64,000 nucleotides of DNA from Clostridium sp. AM33-3 (GCF_003480315.1 NZ_QUIV01000001.1:124001-188000); one strand, 5' to 3'; positions 43,733 to 51,987 are shown, counted from the stretch's first letter. The notes: generated by a model from the sequence alone, not told the origin. Numbers and translations are program-made.

Positions 43733-43757
43733 AATTATCCGAACAGGGGGAATCCTT

Positions 43758-44081
43758 ATGAGAACCAGAAGAACTATCAGACGCCATCTTCGTAATCTTA
43801 CTGTCATTCTGCTTATGATCCTTGCATTTTGCTCCGGCTTTTTCGGCCACACACTGCTGAACGCAAGAGCAGAGGAGAAGGCACGTCCGGAATGGAACCG
43901 CTATTATACCAGTGTTCAGATCCGTCAGGGAGACAGTCTCTGGAACCTGGCAGACAAATACCGCCAAGGGAGTGGTTATTCCCGTCAGGAGTACATAGAT
44001 GAGCTGAAGCGCATGAACGGATTGAAATCGGAACAGCTTCACTCAGGAGAATATCTGACGGTCGTATATTTCGCGGAATAA
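43758..44081 (+). CDS. YneA-like LysM cell-division inhibitor
   Basis: 107 residues. One N-terminal transmembrane helix (LTVILLMILAFCSGFFGHTLL, about 14-35) precedes an extracellular LysM domain (about 52-103: VQIRQGDSLWNLADKYRQG, then YIDELKRMNGLKSEQLHSGEYLTV). The layout matches YneA, the SOS-induced division inhibitor encoded divergently from lexA in Bacillus. Overall sequence similarity is limited to the domain plan, so the name is inferred from architecture, position and SOS boxes. It would delay division after DNA damage. Confidence 0.82.
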   Translation: MRTRRTIRRHLRNLTVILLMILAFCSGFFGHTLLNARAEEKARPEWNRYYTSVQIRQGDSLWNLADKYRQGSGYSRQEYIDELKRMNGLKSEQLHSGEYLTVVYFAE

Positions 44082-44168
44082 TTTGCAGATTGCATATCGC
44101 AGCGGTATTGGTTATAATTAGATTTGTTTTATTATTTTATTTATTCTATACTGAGCGAGGAAGAATCA

Positions 44169-45017
44169 ATGCCGCATGCAAATATTATACATGTAACCAA
44201 TCTGCAACTGCCGGAACTGGAGTTGTATTCCAGATTTTCAGAAAATCAGCTGCTTCATTATTTTGAACCGGGACCAGGCATCTTTATAGCCGAAAGCCCT
44301 ATTGTAGCCGGCCGGGCTCTGGATGCCGGTTATGAGCCGATCTCCATTCTGGTAGAAGAAAGTGAATTACATGGCGCTTCCGCAGAATTGATCAGCCGCT
44401 GTCACGGTATTCCTGTTTATACGGCACCGGGGGAGGTGCTCACGCAGCTGACGGGCTTTGCTCTGACGCGTGGTCTGCTCTGTGCCATGCGCCGCAGGCC
44501 GCTTCCTTCTGTGGCAGAGATTTGTGCAGGAGCAAGCCGTATTACCATTCTGGAGAATGTTGTCAATCCCACAAACATCGGAGCCATATTCCGTTCTGCT
44601 GCGGCTCTGAATATGGATGCCGTGCTTCTCACTTCCGGCTGCAGTGATCCTTTATACCGCAGAGCTGTTCGTGTCAGTATGGGCACTGTATTCCAGATTC
44701 CATGGACCATCTTTGACCGTGAACACGCATGGCCGCAGCCTGCTATGTCGGAATTACAGAAATTTGGTTTTAAAACTGCTGCAATGGCTCTGACGGACAA
44801 GTCAGTCTGTATTGATGATCCATCTGTTCTTGCGGAAGAAAAACTGGCCATTGTGCTTGGAACAGAGGGAGACGGGCTTGCCCAAAAAACCATTGCCGAT
44901 TGCGATTACACCATCCGTATTCCTATGTCTCATGGAGTGGATTCCCTGAATGTGGCAGCTGCCAGCGCCGTTGCATTCTGGCAGCTCGGAATGAAAGCAG
45001 TGAGAGATGGAAAGTAG
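44169..45017 (+). CDS. TrmH/SpoU family RNA methyltransferase
   Basis: 282 residues. An N-terminal substrate-binding domain (FIAESPIVAGRALDAGYEPISILVEES) precedes a SPOUT knot: ITILENVVNPTNIGAIFRSAAALNMDAVLLTSGCSDPLYRRAVRVSMGTVFQIPW, LAIVLGTEGDGL and IRIPMSHGVDSLNVAAASAVA. These are motifs 1-3 of 2'-O-ribose methyltransferases acting on tRNA or rRNA. ATG 44169 follows GCGAGGAAG. The specific nucleotide is not predictable from sequence. Confidence 0.92.
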   Translation: MPHANIIHVTNLQLPELELYSRFSENQLLHYFEPGPGIFIAESPIVAGRALDAGYEPISILVEESELHGASAELISRCHGIPVYTAPGEVLTQLTGFALTRGLLCAMRRRPLPSVAEICAGASRITILENVVNPTNIGAIFRSAAALNMDAVLLTSGCSDPLYRRAVRVSMGTVFQIPWTIFDREHAWPQPAMSELQKFGFKTAAMALTDKSVCIDDPSVLAEEKLAIVLGTEGDGLAQKTIADCDYTIRIPMSHGVDSLNVAAASAVAFWQLGMKAVRDGK

Positions 45018-45090
45018 TCATAATGCTGCTTACATTCACAGGAATCCCAAAGCTGCGCAAGCAGTGCTGCTACTGTCTAAAAGTCAGTTG

Positions 45091-45119
45091 TTGACAAAAA
45101 ATAAGGTCTGTGCTATGCT
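45091..45119 (+). promoter_or_regulatory. Promoter of the thiamine operon
   Basis: TTGACA (45091-45096), 17-base spacer, TATGCT (45114-45119), 25 bases before the TPP riboswitch. Confidence 0.82.
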
Positions 45120-45143
45120 TACCTTCGATATAAGGACAATAAA

Positions 45144-45226
45144 AGCGCGGGAGTCTGTGTGACAGGCTGAGAGGAAGATAAATCTTCGACCGTACCTGAT
45201 TTGGGTCATGCCAACGGAGGGAAGCA
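45144..45226 (+). ncRNA. TPP riboswitch (THI element)
   Basis: The conserved core is present in order: GCGCGGGAGTCTG, GGCTGAGAGGAAGAT with AATCTTCGACCG closing the P3 arm, TACCTGATTTGGGTCATGCCA and AACGGAGGGAAGC. CTGAGAG binds the pyrimidine of thiamine pyrophosphate and the ACCTGAT...TGCCAACG half binds the diphosphate. An attenuator hairpin lies directly downstream, so thiamine sufficiency should stop transcription before thiW. Confidence 0.96.
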
Positions 45227-45236
45227 ACAAGAATAT

Positions 45237-45277
45237 AGGTGCATCTTCTGGCATTGGCCGGAGGGTGTACTTTTTTT
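45237..45277 (+). terminator. TPP-controlled attenuator
   Basis: A 16-bp stem with several G-U pairs (arms starting AGGTGCATC and ending GGGTGTACT) followed by seven T at 45271-45277. It sits 10 bases after the riboswitch core. Confidence 0.85.
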
Positions 45278-45307
45278 GTATGATAGGAAATTACGTCCTA
45301 TCATACA
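45277..45307. repeat. ATGATAGGA inverted repeat
   Basis: TGTATGATAGGA (45277-45288) and its exact complement TCCTATCATACA (45296-45307) around AATTACG. Related single arms with ATGATAG(G/A)AAATT occur at 41899-41910 and, on the minus strand, at 42848-42862. Probably a dispersed intergenic repeat. Confidence 0.65.
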
Positions 45308-45605
45308 AAAACGCTCCGCGAGGATGCGCCAAGGCACATTCCTTTTCATATGAATAAAAAGAACACAAAATCCAACTGCACAGCGGAAAGTGTCTGTACA
45401 TCTGTTCCGTGCTGGCAAAGAAGACCGGAGGGGGAGCGCCCTGCGGCCGGGCAGAAGGAGTTTACATAGCGATGGGAATCCGTGTTTTCGGAGTGAGAGG
45501 AAGTAATGGAACTTCGACCGAAAAAGGGATAACTGTCGCTTTTTTTCTGGAAATTCATTTCGAAGTTTTGGCGGCAGGAATCCGGAAAAACAGGAGGAAT
45601 GAAGA
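45308..45605 (+). other. Long spacer between attenuator and thiW
   Basis: About 300 bases with no convincing gene. It contains CGCTCCGCGAGGATGCG, which would fold as a terminator on the minus strand, and GC-rich CCGGAGGGGG...CGGCCGG. A 71-codon open frame at 45409-45624 has no ribosome site and overlaps thiW, so I reject it. A second promoter for thiW may lie here but none is clear. Confidence 0.45.
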
Positions 45606-46196
45606 ATGGAAAAACAAAGAATGAAAACGTTTCGCATGGTGTTTCTGGCAATGATGGTAGCAATTGGTGTCGTAATCTCCCCCATTTTACGAATTGAGGG
45701 AATGTGTCCTACCGCACATCTGATCAACATTACCTGTTCTGTATTTATGGGACCATGGTATTCTCTGCTGTGTGCATGCATGATCGGCGTCATCCGCATG
45801 ATGTTTATGGGAATCCCGCCGTTAGCGCTGACCGGTGCCGTGTTTGGAGCCTTTATTTCCGGTGTATTTTACCGGGCATCCAAAGGAAAAATCATCTGCG
45901 CCGTACTTGGTGAGATCTTTGGAACCGGCATCATCGGTTCCCTGGTATCTTATCCGGTCATGGCCTTTTTGATGGGAAGAGAAGGACTGAACGCATTTTA
46001 TTATACGCCGATGTTTATTTCCGCTACGATCATGGGCGGAATTGCCGCATACATCTTTCTGAAGGCGTTAAGCCAGACAGGAATGCTTGCGAAATTTCAG
46101 GAAAGTCTGGGAGCAAAAGTTTATGACAGAAATACAAGAAAAAGCGAACACAATACCGCAGGAGCTGAATATAGCGGAAATTCGAAAGTATACTAA
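45606..46196 (+). CDS. thiW: ECF transporter substrate-binding protein ThiW
   Basis: 196-residue membrane S-component. RMVFLAMMVAIGVVISPILRIEGMCPTAHLINITCSVFMGPWYSLLCACMIGVIRM and GIPPLALTGAVFGAFISGVFYRA are ThiW hallmarks. It is predicted to import the thiazole precursor of thiamine with an ECF module encoded elsewhere. AGGAGG lies before ATG 45606. The last 25 residues run into thiM and look unstructured. Position behind a TPP riboswitch supports the assignment. Confidence 0.93.
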   Translation: MEKQRMKTFRMVFLAMMVAIGVVISPILRIEGMCPTAHLINITCSVFMGPWYSLLCACMIGVIRMMFMGIPPLALTGAVFGAFISGVFYRASKGKIICAVLGEIFGTGIIGSLVSYPVMAFLMGREGLNAFYYTPMFISATIMGGIAAYIFLKALSQTGMLAKFQESLGAKVYDRNTRKSEHNTAGAEYSGNSKVY

Positions 46197-46992
46197 AGAA
46201 GCAGCGCCTCTGATCCACTGCATCACAAATCCGATCTCAATTCACGACTGCGCCAATATCATTCTGGCTGCCGGTGCCCGCCCGATCATGGCGGAGCATC
46301 CGGCAGAAGTTGCTGAAATTACAGCAGTTGCCTCTGCACTGATGCTAAATCTTGGCAATATCACGGATGCCCGCATTGAGTCAATTCAGCGCGCATTGAA
46401 AGAAGCAAACCGACGAAAAATCCCGGTGCTGCTGGATCTTGTCGGTGTCACCTGCAGCAGTCTGCGGCGCGAGTTTGCCAGAAAACTGCTGACAGATGGA
46501 AGGTTTGCCGTGATTAAGGGGAATATTTCTGAAATCCTGGCTGCGGCAGATCTCCCTTTTCACGGAACCGGAATCGATGCCGGTTCCCAGGATGCGATAT
46601 CACAGGCGAATGAGGCAAGCTACTGCACTACCGCCAAAAAGCTTGCAGAGCATTTGGGGTGTACGGTCATGGCTACCGGAAAACTGGATCTGATCGCAGA
46701 CCGGAATCAGGCATTTCTGATCGCCAACGGACATACTGCATTATCCGGCATTACGGGAACCGGCTGTATGGTTGGAGCACTGACTGCGGCATACCTTCCC
46801 GCAAGCGTAGCACTGGCTTTCACCGGTACACCTGCTGCATTGCTGGCAGCCATTACCATGGGAATTTCAGGAGAACATGCCGCATCCGGCTCCAAAGGTC
46901 CCGGAAGCTTTCAGGCAGCTCTTCTGGATGAGGTTTTTTGCATGACTGACAGTCAGCTCCAGAATCAAGCACAGATACGCCGTATCGGGTAA
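46123..46992 (+). CDS. thiM: Hydroxyethylthiazole kinase ThiM
   Basis: 289 residues. It phosphorylates the thiazole alcohol imported by ThiW. APLIHCITNPISIHDCANIILAAGARPIMAEHPAEV is the ThiM start. NLGNIT, PVLLDLVGV, VIKGNISEI and the SGITGTGCMVGALTAAYL anion-hole/catalytic Cys region all match. It starts at ATG 46123 and overlaps thiW by 74 bases in another frame, a long overlap. No later in-frame ATG precedes the LIHCITN block. Confidence 0.93.
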   Translation: MTEIQEKANTIPQELNIAEIRKYTKEAAPLIHCITNPISIHDCANIILAAGARPIMAEHPAEVAEITAVASALMLNLGNITDARIESIQRALKEANRRKIPVLLDLVGVTCSSLRREFARKLLTDGRFAVIKGNISEILAAADLPFHGTGIDAGSQDAISQANEASYCTTAKKLAEHLGCTVMATGKLDLIADRNQAFLIANGHTALSGITGTGCMVGALTAAYLPASVALAFTGTPAALLAAITMGISGEHAASGSKGPGSFQAALLDEVFCMTDSQLQNQAQIRRIG

Positions 46993-47026
46993 CACAGATG
47001 CCATTCATAGAAAAGAGGAACTTAAG

Positions 47027-47656
47027 ATGAAAAACAACCTGGATTTAAGCTTATATCTTGTAACTGACAGTACTTACCATACCGAAGAATCTCTTCTTTA
47101 TACCGTAGAGGAAGCGTGCAAGGGTGGTGTTACTATGGTGCAGCTTCGCGAGAAGAATACCGGCGGGCGGGATTATCTGGAAAAAGCCTGCAAGCTTCGT
47201 GCGATTACAGACCGTTATCATATTCCGCTGATCATCGATGACCGTGTGGATGTTGCCATGGCCTGCGGTGCTGCCGGTGTTCATGTTGGTGCATCAGACC
47301 TTCCGGTAGCAGAGGTTCGCCGTCTTCTCGGACCGGATAAAATTGTGGGAGCAACCGCGAAAACCGTTGAAGCTGCGCAGAAGGCTTACCAGGATGGCGC
47401 AGATTACCTTGGAGTCGGAGCAATTTATCCGACCACAACCAAGGTGACCACAGTGCTTACAGAGGTTTCTACACTAGCGGCCATCTGCAAGGCCGTTCCG
47501 ATCCCGGCGGTTGCCATCGGAGGACTGAACCGGAAAAATATGGATATTTTAAAGGGGAGCGGAGCGGACGGTATTGCAGTGGTATCTGCTATCATGAAGG
47601 CAGATGATCCGAAAAAAGCAGCCGAAGAGCTGCTTGCTGCAGTGAAGGAGCTTTGA
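47027..47656 (+). CDS. thiE: Thiamine-phosphate synthase ThiE
   Basis: 209-residue TIM-barrel enzyme joining thiazole phosphate and HMP diphosphate. LYLVTDS start, GGVTMVQLREKNTGGRDYLEKA, LIIDDRVDVAMACGAAGVHVGASDLP, KIVGATAKTVEAAQKA, DYLGVGAIYPTTTK and PAVAIGGLN are all family motifs. It completes the salvage unit thiW-thiM-thiE. The HMP-phosphate kinase thiD is not present here. Confidence 0.96.
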   Translation: MKNNLDLSLYLVTDSTYHTEESLLYTVEEACKGGVTMVQLREKNTGGRDYLEKACKLRAITDRYHIPLIIDDRVDVAMACGAAGVHVGASDLPVAEVRRLLGPDKIVGATAKTVEAAQKAYQDGADYLGVGAIYPTTTKVTTVLTEVSTLAAICKAVPIPAVAIGGLNRKNMDILKGSGADGIAVVSAIMKADDPKKAAEELLAAVKEL

Positions 47657-48394
47657 TCACAGGTTTTTCTTTTTGTATAGAAACCAGGATGCGGCAGCAG
47701 AAAAGCAGGCCAGATATAATACCAGAATCCAGATTCCTGTGAGGGAGAATGCTTCCTGATTGGCAATCTGACGCAGGGCAGCGCTGGTCTGTGACAGAGG
47801 CAGCCAGCTGATCAGCTGCCGGATCCCGTCAGGCATATTCTGGGCGGAGAAAAAGGTGTTGCACAGATACGCCATCGGCATGATAACATAGTTTGAAAAC
47901 CGCGGCACATCTGCATGGTTTTTTGCGTAAAAGGAAACTACAACACCAATGGTGGAGAACACCGCTCCGTTCAGAAACATAAACAGAAATGACCAGCCGT
48001 TAAAGCAGAGGCCGGTCCGCAGAGGAAGGACCAGAAGTATGATTACACTTCCCGCATAGACACCACGCAGACTTCCACCGATGATCTGACCCGCAATAAA
48101 CTGCCAGAGAGGAGTCGGCGAGATCATGACCTGGTCAAATGCCTTTTCATACAGGCGCTGTACATTCAGTGTCTGGGCAATAGCATTGAAGCTTCCGTTC
48201 ATGGTAGTAAGAGCCACTACACCTGGGATCAGAAAGTTCAGATAGGGTTGGCCGTGTGATACGGTCTGGACACCAAAGCCAAATACCAGAATATACAGGA
48301 GTGGAGCAATCATGGCTGCGGATGTGATCTTAAAAAAATTGTGGCGGAATTCCACCCATTTTTCCCATAATACAGTAAGAATTCCCATGGTCAT
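47657..48394 (-). CDS. ABC-2 type exporter permease
   Basis: 245 residues with six predicted membrane helices. PLLYILVFGFGVQTVSHGQPYLNFLIPGVVALTTMNGSFNA and the conserved MISPTPLWQFIAGQIIGGSLRG re-entrant/coupling segment mark the ABC-2 family. NYVIMPMAYLCNTFFSAQNMPDGIRQLISWLPLSQTSAALRQI is typical of the C-terminal half. Its ATG overlaps the stop of the ATPase gene by four bases. It ends immediately next to the thiE stop on the other strand, with no gap. The exported substrate is unknown. Confidence 0.92.
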   Translation of the reverse strand: MTMGILTVLWEKWVEFRHNFFKITSAAMIAPLLYILVFGFGVQTVSHGQPYLNFLIPGVVALTTMNGSFNAIAQTLNVQRLYEKAFDQVMISPTPLWQFIAGQIIGGSLRGVYAGSVIILLVLPLRTGLCFNGWSFLFMFLNGAVFSTIGVVVSFYAKNHADVPRFSNYVIMPMAYLCNTFFSAQNMPDGIRQLISWLPLSQTSAALRQIANQEAFSLTGIWILVLYLACFSAAASWFLYKKKNL

Positions 48395-49233
48395 CTGCGC
48401 TCCATTTCTTTTCCGATGTGCTCAAGAAAGACATCTTCCAGCGTTGTATTGCGCAGTGATGTCTCATATGGCGAGTCGGACAGATAACGGATTGCTTCCT
48501 CCTTCTCTGAAAAATAATGACATCTGACACCGTCCGGTTTTGTTTCATCTACCGCATAGCGCCCAAGCACTTCAATCATGTGCCTGGGCGTATCCGTTTC
48601 TCGTAGCACACCGCGGCACATAAAGCCGACACGGTCGCAGAGTGATTCCGCCTCTTCCATATAATGTGTAGTAAGAAGAATCGTCAGGTTCTGTTGGTTC
48701 AGTTTTTTTAAAAGGTTCCACATCTGTCTGCGGGCCAGAGCATCCATTCCGGCTGTTGGCTCATCCAACAATAATATTTCCGGTTCTGTTAACAGTGCAC
48801 GGCAGACCATCAGTTTTCTTTTCATTCCGCCAGACAGCTTCCGGACGGTTCTTTTCCGGTAATCCAGCAGTTCACAAAAGTTCAATAATTGTTCTGAACG
48901 TTCCCGTATTTTTTTTAATGGCATATAGTAAAGACGTCCCTGATATTCCATGATCTCATCCATAGTCATGTCCTGACGCATCGAGTACTCCTGTGTAACA
49001 ACGCTGAGCTTTCTTTTTAACCGGTCATTTTGCCTGGTCAGAGGTTCTCCGTCGATCTGAATGGAGCCTTTGGTAGGAAGCAGAAGTGTAGACATCATGC
49101 TGATCGTTGTTGTTTTTCCTGCACCATTTGGCCCCAGAAGTCCAAAAAACTCTCCGGTTTCGATCGTAAGGTTCAGATGATCCACCGCAAGGAACTTATC
49201 ATATTGTTTTGTTAGATCTTGTAATTTAATCAT
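48391..49233 (-). CDS. ABC exporter ATPase
   Basis: 280 residues. Walker A GPNGAGKTT, Q-loop VVTQEYSMRQDMTMDEIMEYQGRLY, signature LSGGMKRKLMVCRALL, Walker B ILLLDEPTAGMDALAR, H-loop TTHYMEEAESLCDRVGFM. The C-terminal extension is usual for ABC-2 exporters. It overlaps the cbiL gene end by 8 bases, which makes cbiL-ATPase-permease one transcription unit. Confidence 0.94.
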   Translation of the reverse strand: MIKLQDLTKQYDKFLAVDHLNLTIETGEFFGLLGPNGAGKTTTISMMSTLLLPTKGSIQIDGEPLTRQNDRLKRKLSVVTQEYSMRQDMTMDEIMEYQGRLYYMPLKKIRERSEQLLNFCELLDYRKRTVRKLSGGMKRKLMVCRALLTEPEILLLDEPTAGMDALARRQMWNLLKKLNQQNLTILLTTHYMEEAESLCDRVGFMCRGVLRETDTPRHMIEVLGRYAVDETKPDGVRCHYFSEKEEAIRYLSDSPYETSLRNTTLEDVFLEHIGKEMERR

Positions 49234-49918
49234 GCGGTTCCTCTTTTACAACAATAATAGAATAATAGCTTGCCTGATCCGGTATTTCGTCAATACAGTG
49301 ATAGATATGCTCGTCCGGCATGCCGCAGTTTTCAATCATGGAGCAGGTTGTATTGCTGCGTTTTAGAGCTTCTTTTACAAGCGGCATTTTGGAAGCAGCT
49401 TTCATCAGCACTTTTGTTCCCGAAAGGTTCAGTGCATCTTCGACTCCATAGGTAGATGGGATGATATGGATCTGCTCAGAACGGTCTGCAAGACTATCTT
49501 CAAGTCTGGCGCTGACAGCACAGAATGACGGAATTCCATTGATGATCTTTGCATCATATCCGCGGGCTTTTACCAGACGGTGAATGTAAATATAAGTGCT
49601 GTAAATGGTCGGATCTCCAAGAGTAAGACAGGCTACATCCAGTCCCTGTTCCAGCTTTTCTATGATTCGGTCCGCTGCGGTCTGGTATGCAGCGTCCAGA
49701 ACAGCCCGATCCTTTGTCATGGGTGTAGCAAGGTCCAGACATTCTTTCTGGTCGAGATTCTTTACAATGCCGCTTGCAATCCGGTAAGCGACTGCCTTTC
49801 CTTTGCCATCTGCCGGTACCGCAAGGACCGGACAGCATTTAATTGTGTCGACTGCAAGATAGGTCATAAGGCGAGGATCTCCAGGACCAACACCAACACC
49901 GTATAACGTTCCATTCAT
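49226..49918 (-). CDS. cbiL: Cobalt-precorrin-2 C20-methyltransferase CbiL
   Basis: 230-residue SAM tetrapyrrole methylase that methylates C20 of cobalt-factor II. LYGVGVGPGDPRLMTYLAVDTIKCCPVLAVPADG, VACLTLGDPTIYSTYIYIHRLVK, IINGIPSFCAVSARL and MIENCGMPDEHIYHC follow the CbiL pattern (GVGPGDP and GDPTIYST motifs). It would act early in the pathway whose later steps are encoded at 4283-13902, some 35 kb away. Its neighbours are an ABC exporter, not other cbi genes. RBS AAAGGAAG precedes the ATG. Confidence 0.94.
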   Translation of the reverse strand: MNGTLYGVGVGPGDPRLMTYLAVDTIKCCPVLAVPADGKGKAVAYRIASGIVKNLDQKECLDLATPMTKDRAVLDAAYQTAADRIIEKLEQGLDVACLTLGDPTIYSTYIYIHRLVKARGYDAKIINGIPSFCAVSARLEDSLADRSEQIHIIPSTYGVEDALNLSGTKVLMKAASKMPLVKEALKRSNTTCSMIENCGMPDEHIYHCIDEIPDQASYYSIIVVKEEPHD

Positions 49919-49970
49919 AATGCTTCTTCCTTTCGTTCTTAAAAGTGAAAAATTTATTTACTTTTTAATT

Positions 49971-51023
49971 CTATGGTTCCCGCAATTTCACTACATTTCT
50001 GGCACTTCTTCTCCGTTCATCTTCCAGTGCGGCGTAGTGTTTTTTGGTGGTGTTTACATCGGAATGTCCGAGAACATCTGCTACAAGATAGATATCGCCT
50101 GTTTCCCGGTACAGATTGGTGCCATAGGTACTGCGCAGTTTGTGCGGGGTGATCTTTTTGAGCGGTGTGACGATATGAGCGTATTTTTTAACCAGGTTTT
50201 CTACCGAGCGGACATTCATGCGTTTGCGCTGCATGGAAAGGAAGAGTGCCTGCTCACTTCCTTCTTCCGGAATGATTCCAAAGCGTTCATCAAGATAGTC
50301 CTGAAGTGCATTTTCTACTTCTGACCCGAAATACACCGTTACTTCTTTTCCGCCTTTTCGATGAATATGTATGCCCCCGTTTTTAAAGTCTACATCGTTG
50401 ATATCGAGACCGACACATTCGGAAACGCGGATTCCGGTTCCGAGAAGCAGCGTCAGGAGTGCCAGATCACGAAGCCGTGTACGTTTATGAAAGGTTTTTT
50501 GTTTTTCAGTCAGGCCTTCTCCCTGCTCTACGGCATCCAGAAGAAGGGCTACTTCATCTACATCGAGGCGGATGATTTCTTTATCATGCAGCTTTGGGAG
50601 CCGGACGAGAGCTGCCGGGTTTGTTGCAAGCTTTTCTGTTCGAAAAAAATAATTATAAAAGCTTTTCAGAGAAGATATTTTACGCATGATACCTCGTTCC
50701 TGATTCATAATCTCATGATTCTGTTCGTTGAATCGGTATTTCAGGTATTCCATATATTCTTCAAGATCTGTCACCGAGATTTCATCCAGCTGTTCCAGCT
50801 GAAAATCCATTCGTTCCATTTTGGAAAAGACAGGATTTTCTTTTTTCAGAAAGTCAAAGAAAACAGATAAGTCATAGGCATAGGCAATCCGGGTCCTTGT
50901 AGAGGTGCGCGGTTCAATCCCACGGAAAAACTCGGTGCAAAATGGAGGAAGCTCTTTCATCATTTCCCTGAGCTTTTTGATATTTTCGATGTCTTTCTGC
51001 TGATAATAAGGTATATTTGCCAT
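49971..51023 (-). CDS. Tyrosine recombinase (XerS-like)
   Basis: 350 residues. An N-terminal SAM-like core-binding domain (PPFCTEFFRGIEPRTSTRTRIAYAYDLSVFFDFL) is followed by the catalytic domain. The active-site set is complete: Arg in GTGIRVSECVGL, Lys in HRKGGKE, HKLRSTYG with His and Arg, LGHSDVNTTKKHY with His and the Tyr nucleophile. Length and N-terminal sequence suggest the single-recombinase XerS-like group used for chromosome dimer resolution. No dif-like site was recognised nearby, and no phage or transposon genes flank it. Confidence 0.88.
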   Translation of the reverse strand: MANIPYYQQKDIENIKKLREMMKELPPFCTEFFRGIEPRTSTRTRIAYAYDLSVFFDFLKKENPVFSKMERMDFQLEQLDEISVTDLEEYMEYLKYRFNEQNHEIMNQERGIMRKISSLKSFYNYFFRTEKLATNPAALVRLPKLHDKEIIRLDVDEVALLLDAVEQGEGLTEKQKTFHKRTRLRDLALLTLLLGTGIRVSECVGLDINDVDFKNGGIHIHRKGGKEVTVYFGSEVENALQDYLDERFGIIPEEGSEQALFLSMQRKRMNVRSVENLVKKYAHIVTPLKKITPHKLRSTYGTNLYRETGDIYLVADVLGHSDVNTTKKHYAALEDERRRSARNVVKLREP

Positions 51024-51046
51024 AATTGTGTCTCTTTCCGAATTTG

Positions 51047-51778
51047 TTATTTATATTTATCAGGGTTTTCCCATCCGGGCAGGTTCCCGTAGGATACTGC
51101 ATGAAACAGTCGTTCCCGCACACCAGGTGCCTCCGCATTGATGGAACGGATCAGATTTTTGATTGCTTCGCGATTTGTGTGACCGTCCATCGGACAGGGA
51201 TTTTTGCAGACCGGAAGCTGATACTTGTTCCGGAAGCCTTTTACATCGGCCTCAGAAACCAGCATCAGCGGCCGAATGACGGTAAGGTCTGTGCGGTCTA
51301 AATGGGTAACCGGTGGAAATGCATAGAAACGTCCCTCATAGAGAAGAGACATCATTGCAGTTTCGATGATGTCGTCCTTATGGTGGGCATAAGCGATTTT
51401 ATTGCATCCGAGTTCCATGGCTTTCTGGTTTAGCGCGCCTTTTCTCATCTTTGCGCAGAGAGAGCATGGATTTGTTTCTTTGCGGATGTCGAAGAGGATT
51501 TTTCCAATCTCGGTGGTCACAACCTCGTAAGGAATATGAAAGCTGCTGCAAAGCGCCTGAATTGGTCCCAGGTTCATAGGTTCCAGTCCGAGATCTACGG
51601 TAATGGCAGATAATGTAAAGGGAATCGGATAGAATTTCTGAAGACTGGCGAGACCATACAGCAAGGTAAGGCTGTCTTTGCCGCCGGAGATTCCTATCGC
51701 TATGTGATCTTCTGCTTCAATCATATGATATTGGTCAATGGCCTGACGCAGCAGGCTGAGTAGTTTTTGAAGTTTCAT
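51047..51778 (-). CDS. TtcA/TilS-type tRNA thiolase-like ATPase
   Basis: 243 residues with the PP-loop IAIGISGGKDSLTLLYGLA and two CxxC-like sites: PCSLCAKMRKGALN in the centre and a single later CKNPCPMDG. KIAYAHHKDDIIETAMMSLLYEGR is conserved in TtcA, which thiolates cytidine 32 of tRNA using an iron-sulfur cluster held by such cysteines. IRPLMLVSEADVKGF also fits. Clostridial homologues form their own branch, so another tRNA thiolation target is possible. Confidence 0.88.
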   Translation of the reverse strand: MKLQKLLSLLRQAIDQYHMIEAEDHIAIGISGGKDSLTLLYGLASLQKFYPIPFTLSAITVDLGLEPMNLGPIQALCSSFHIPYEVVTTEIGKILFDIRKETNPCSLCAKMRKGALNQKAMELGCNKIAYAHHKDDIIETAMMSLLYEGRFYAFPPVTHLDRTDLTVIRPLMLVSEADVKGFRNKYQLPVCKNPCPMDGHTNREAIKNLIRSINAEAPGVRERLFHAVSYGNLPGWENPDKYK

Positions 51779-51890
51779 CTTTTTTATACGAGGATCCTTT
51801 CTCTAAAACGTAAGACTATCTTACCACAAAAAAGCTTCTGCGTCACACTTATCTTTATTGAGCAATGTTTCTCATCTAACGAATATGAAA

Positions 51891-51919
51891 TTGACAATCG
51901 AAGTTCTACTCTCTATACT
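51891..51919 (+). promoter_or_regulatory. Promoter of the surface-protein gene
   Basis: TTGACA (51891-51896), 17-base spacer, TATACT (51914-51919). The start would be near 51926, giving a leader of about 60 bases. Confidence 0.82.
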
Positions 51920-51987
51920 AAATCCGTTATTGAAGTTAGCGTTTGCTAATTTTAGAGATGAAATTGCGTAATGGAAGGGGAAGAGAA

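Noticed and set aside
43566..44042. Extended N-terminus of LexA
   Set aside because: It would cross the lexA promoter and SOS boxes and is not found in LexA proteins.
45409..45624. 71-codon frame before thiW
   Set aside because: No ribosome site, composition unlike neighbours and overlap with thiW.
49971..51023. Integrase of a prophage or integrative element
   Set aside because: No phage, conjugation or excisionase genes flank it and no attachment-site repeats were seen; the sequence fits a housekeeping Xer-like enzyme.
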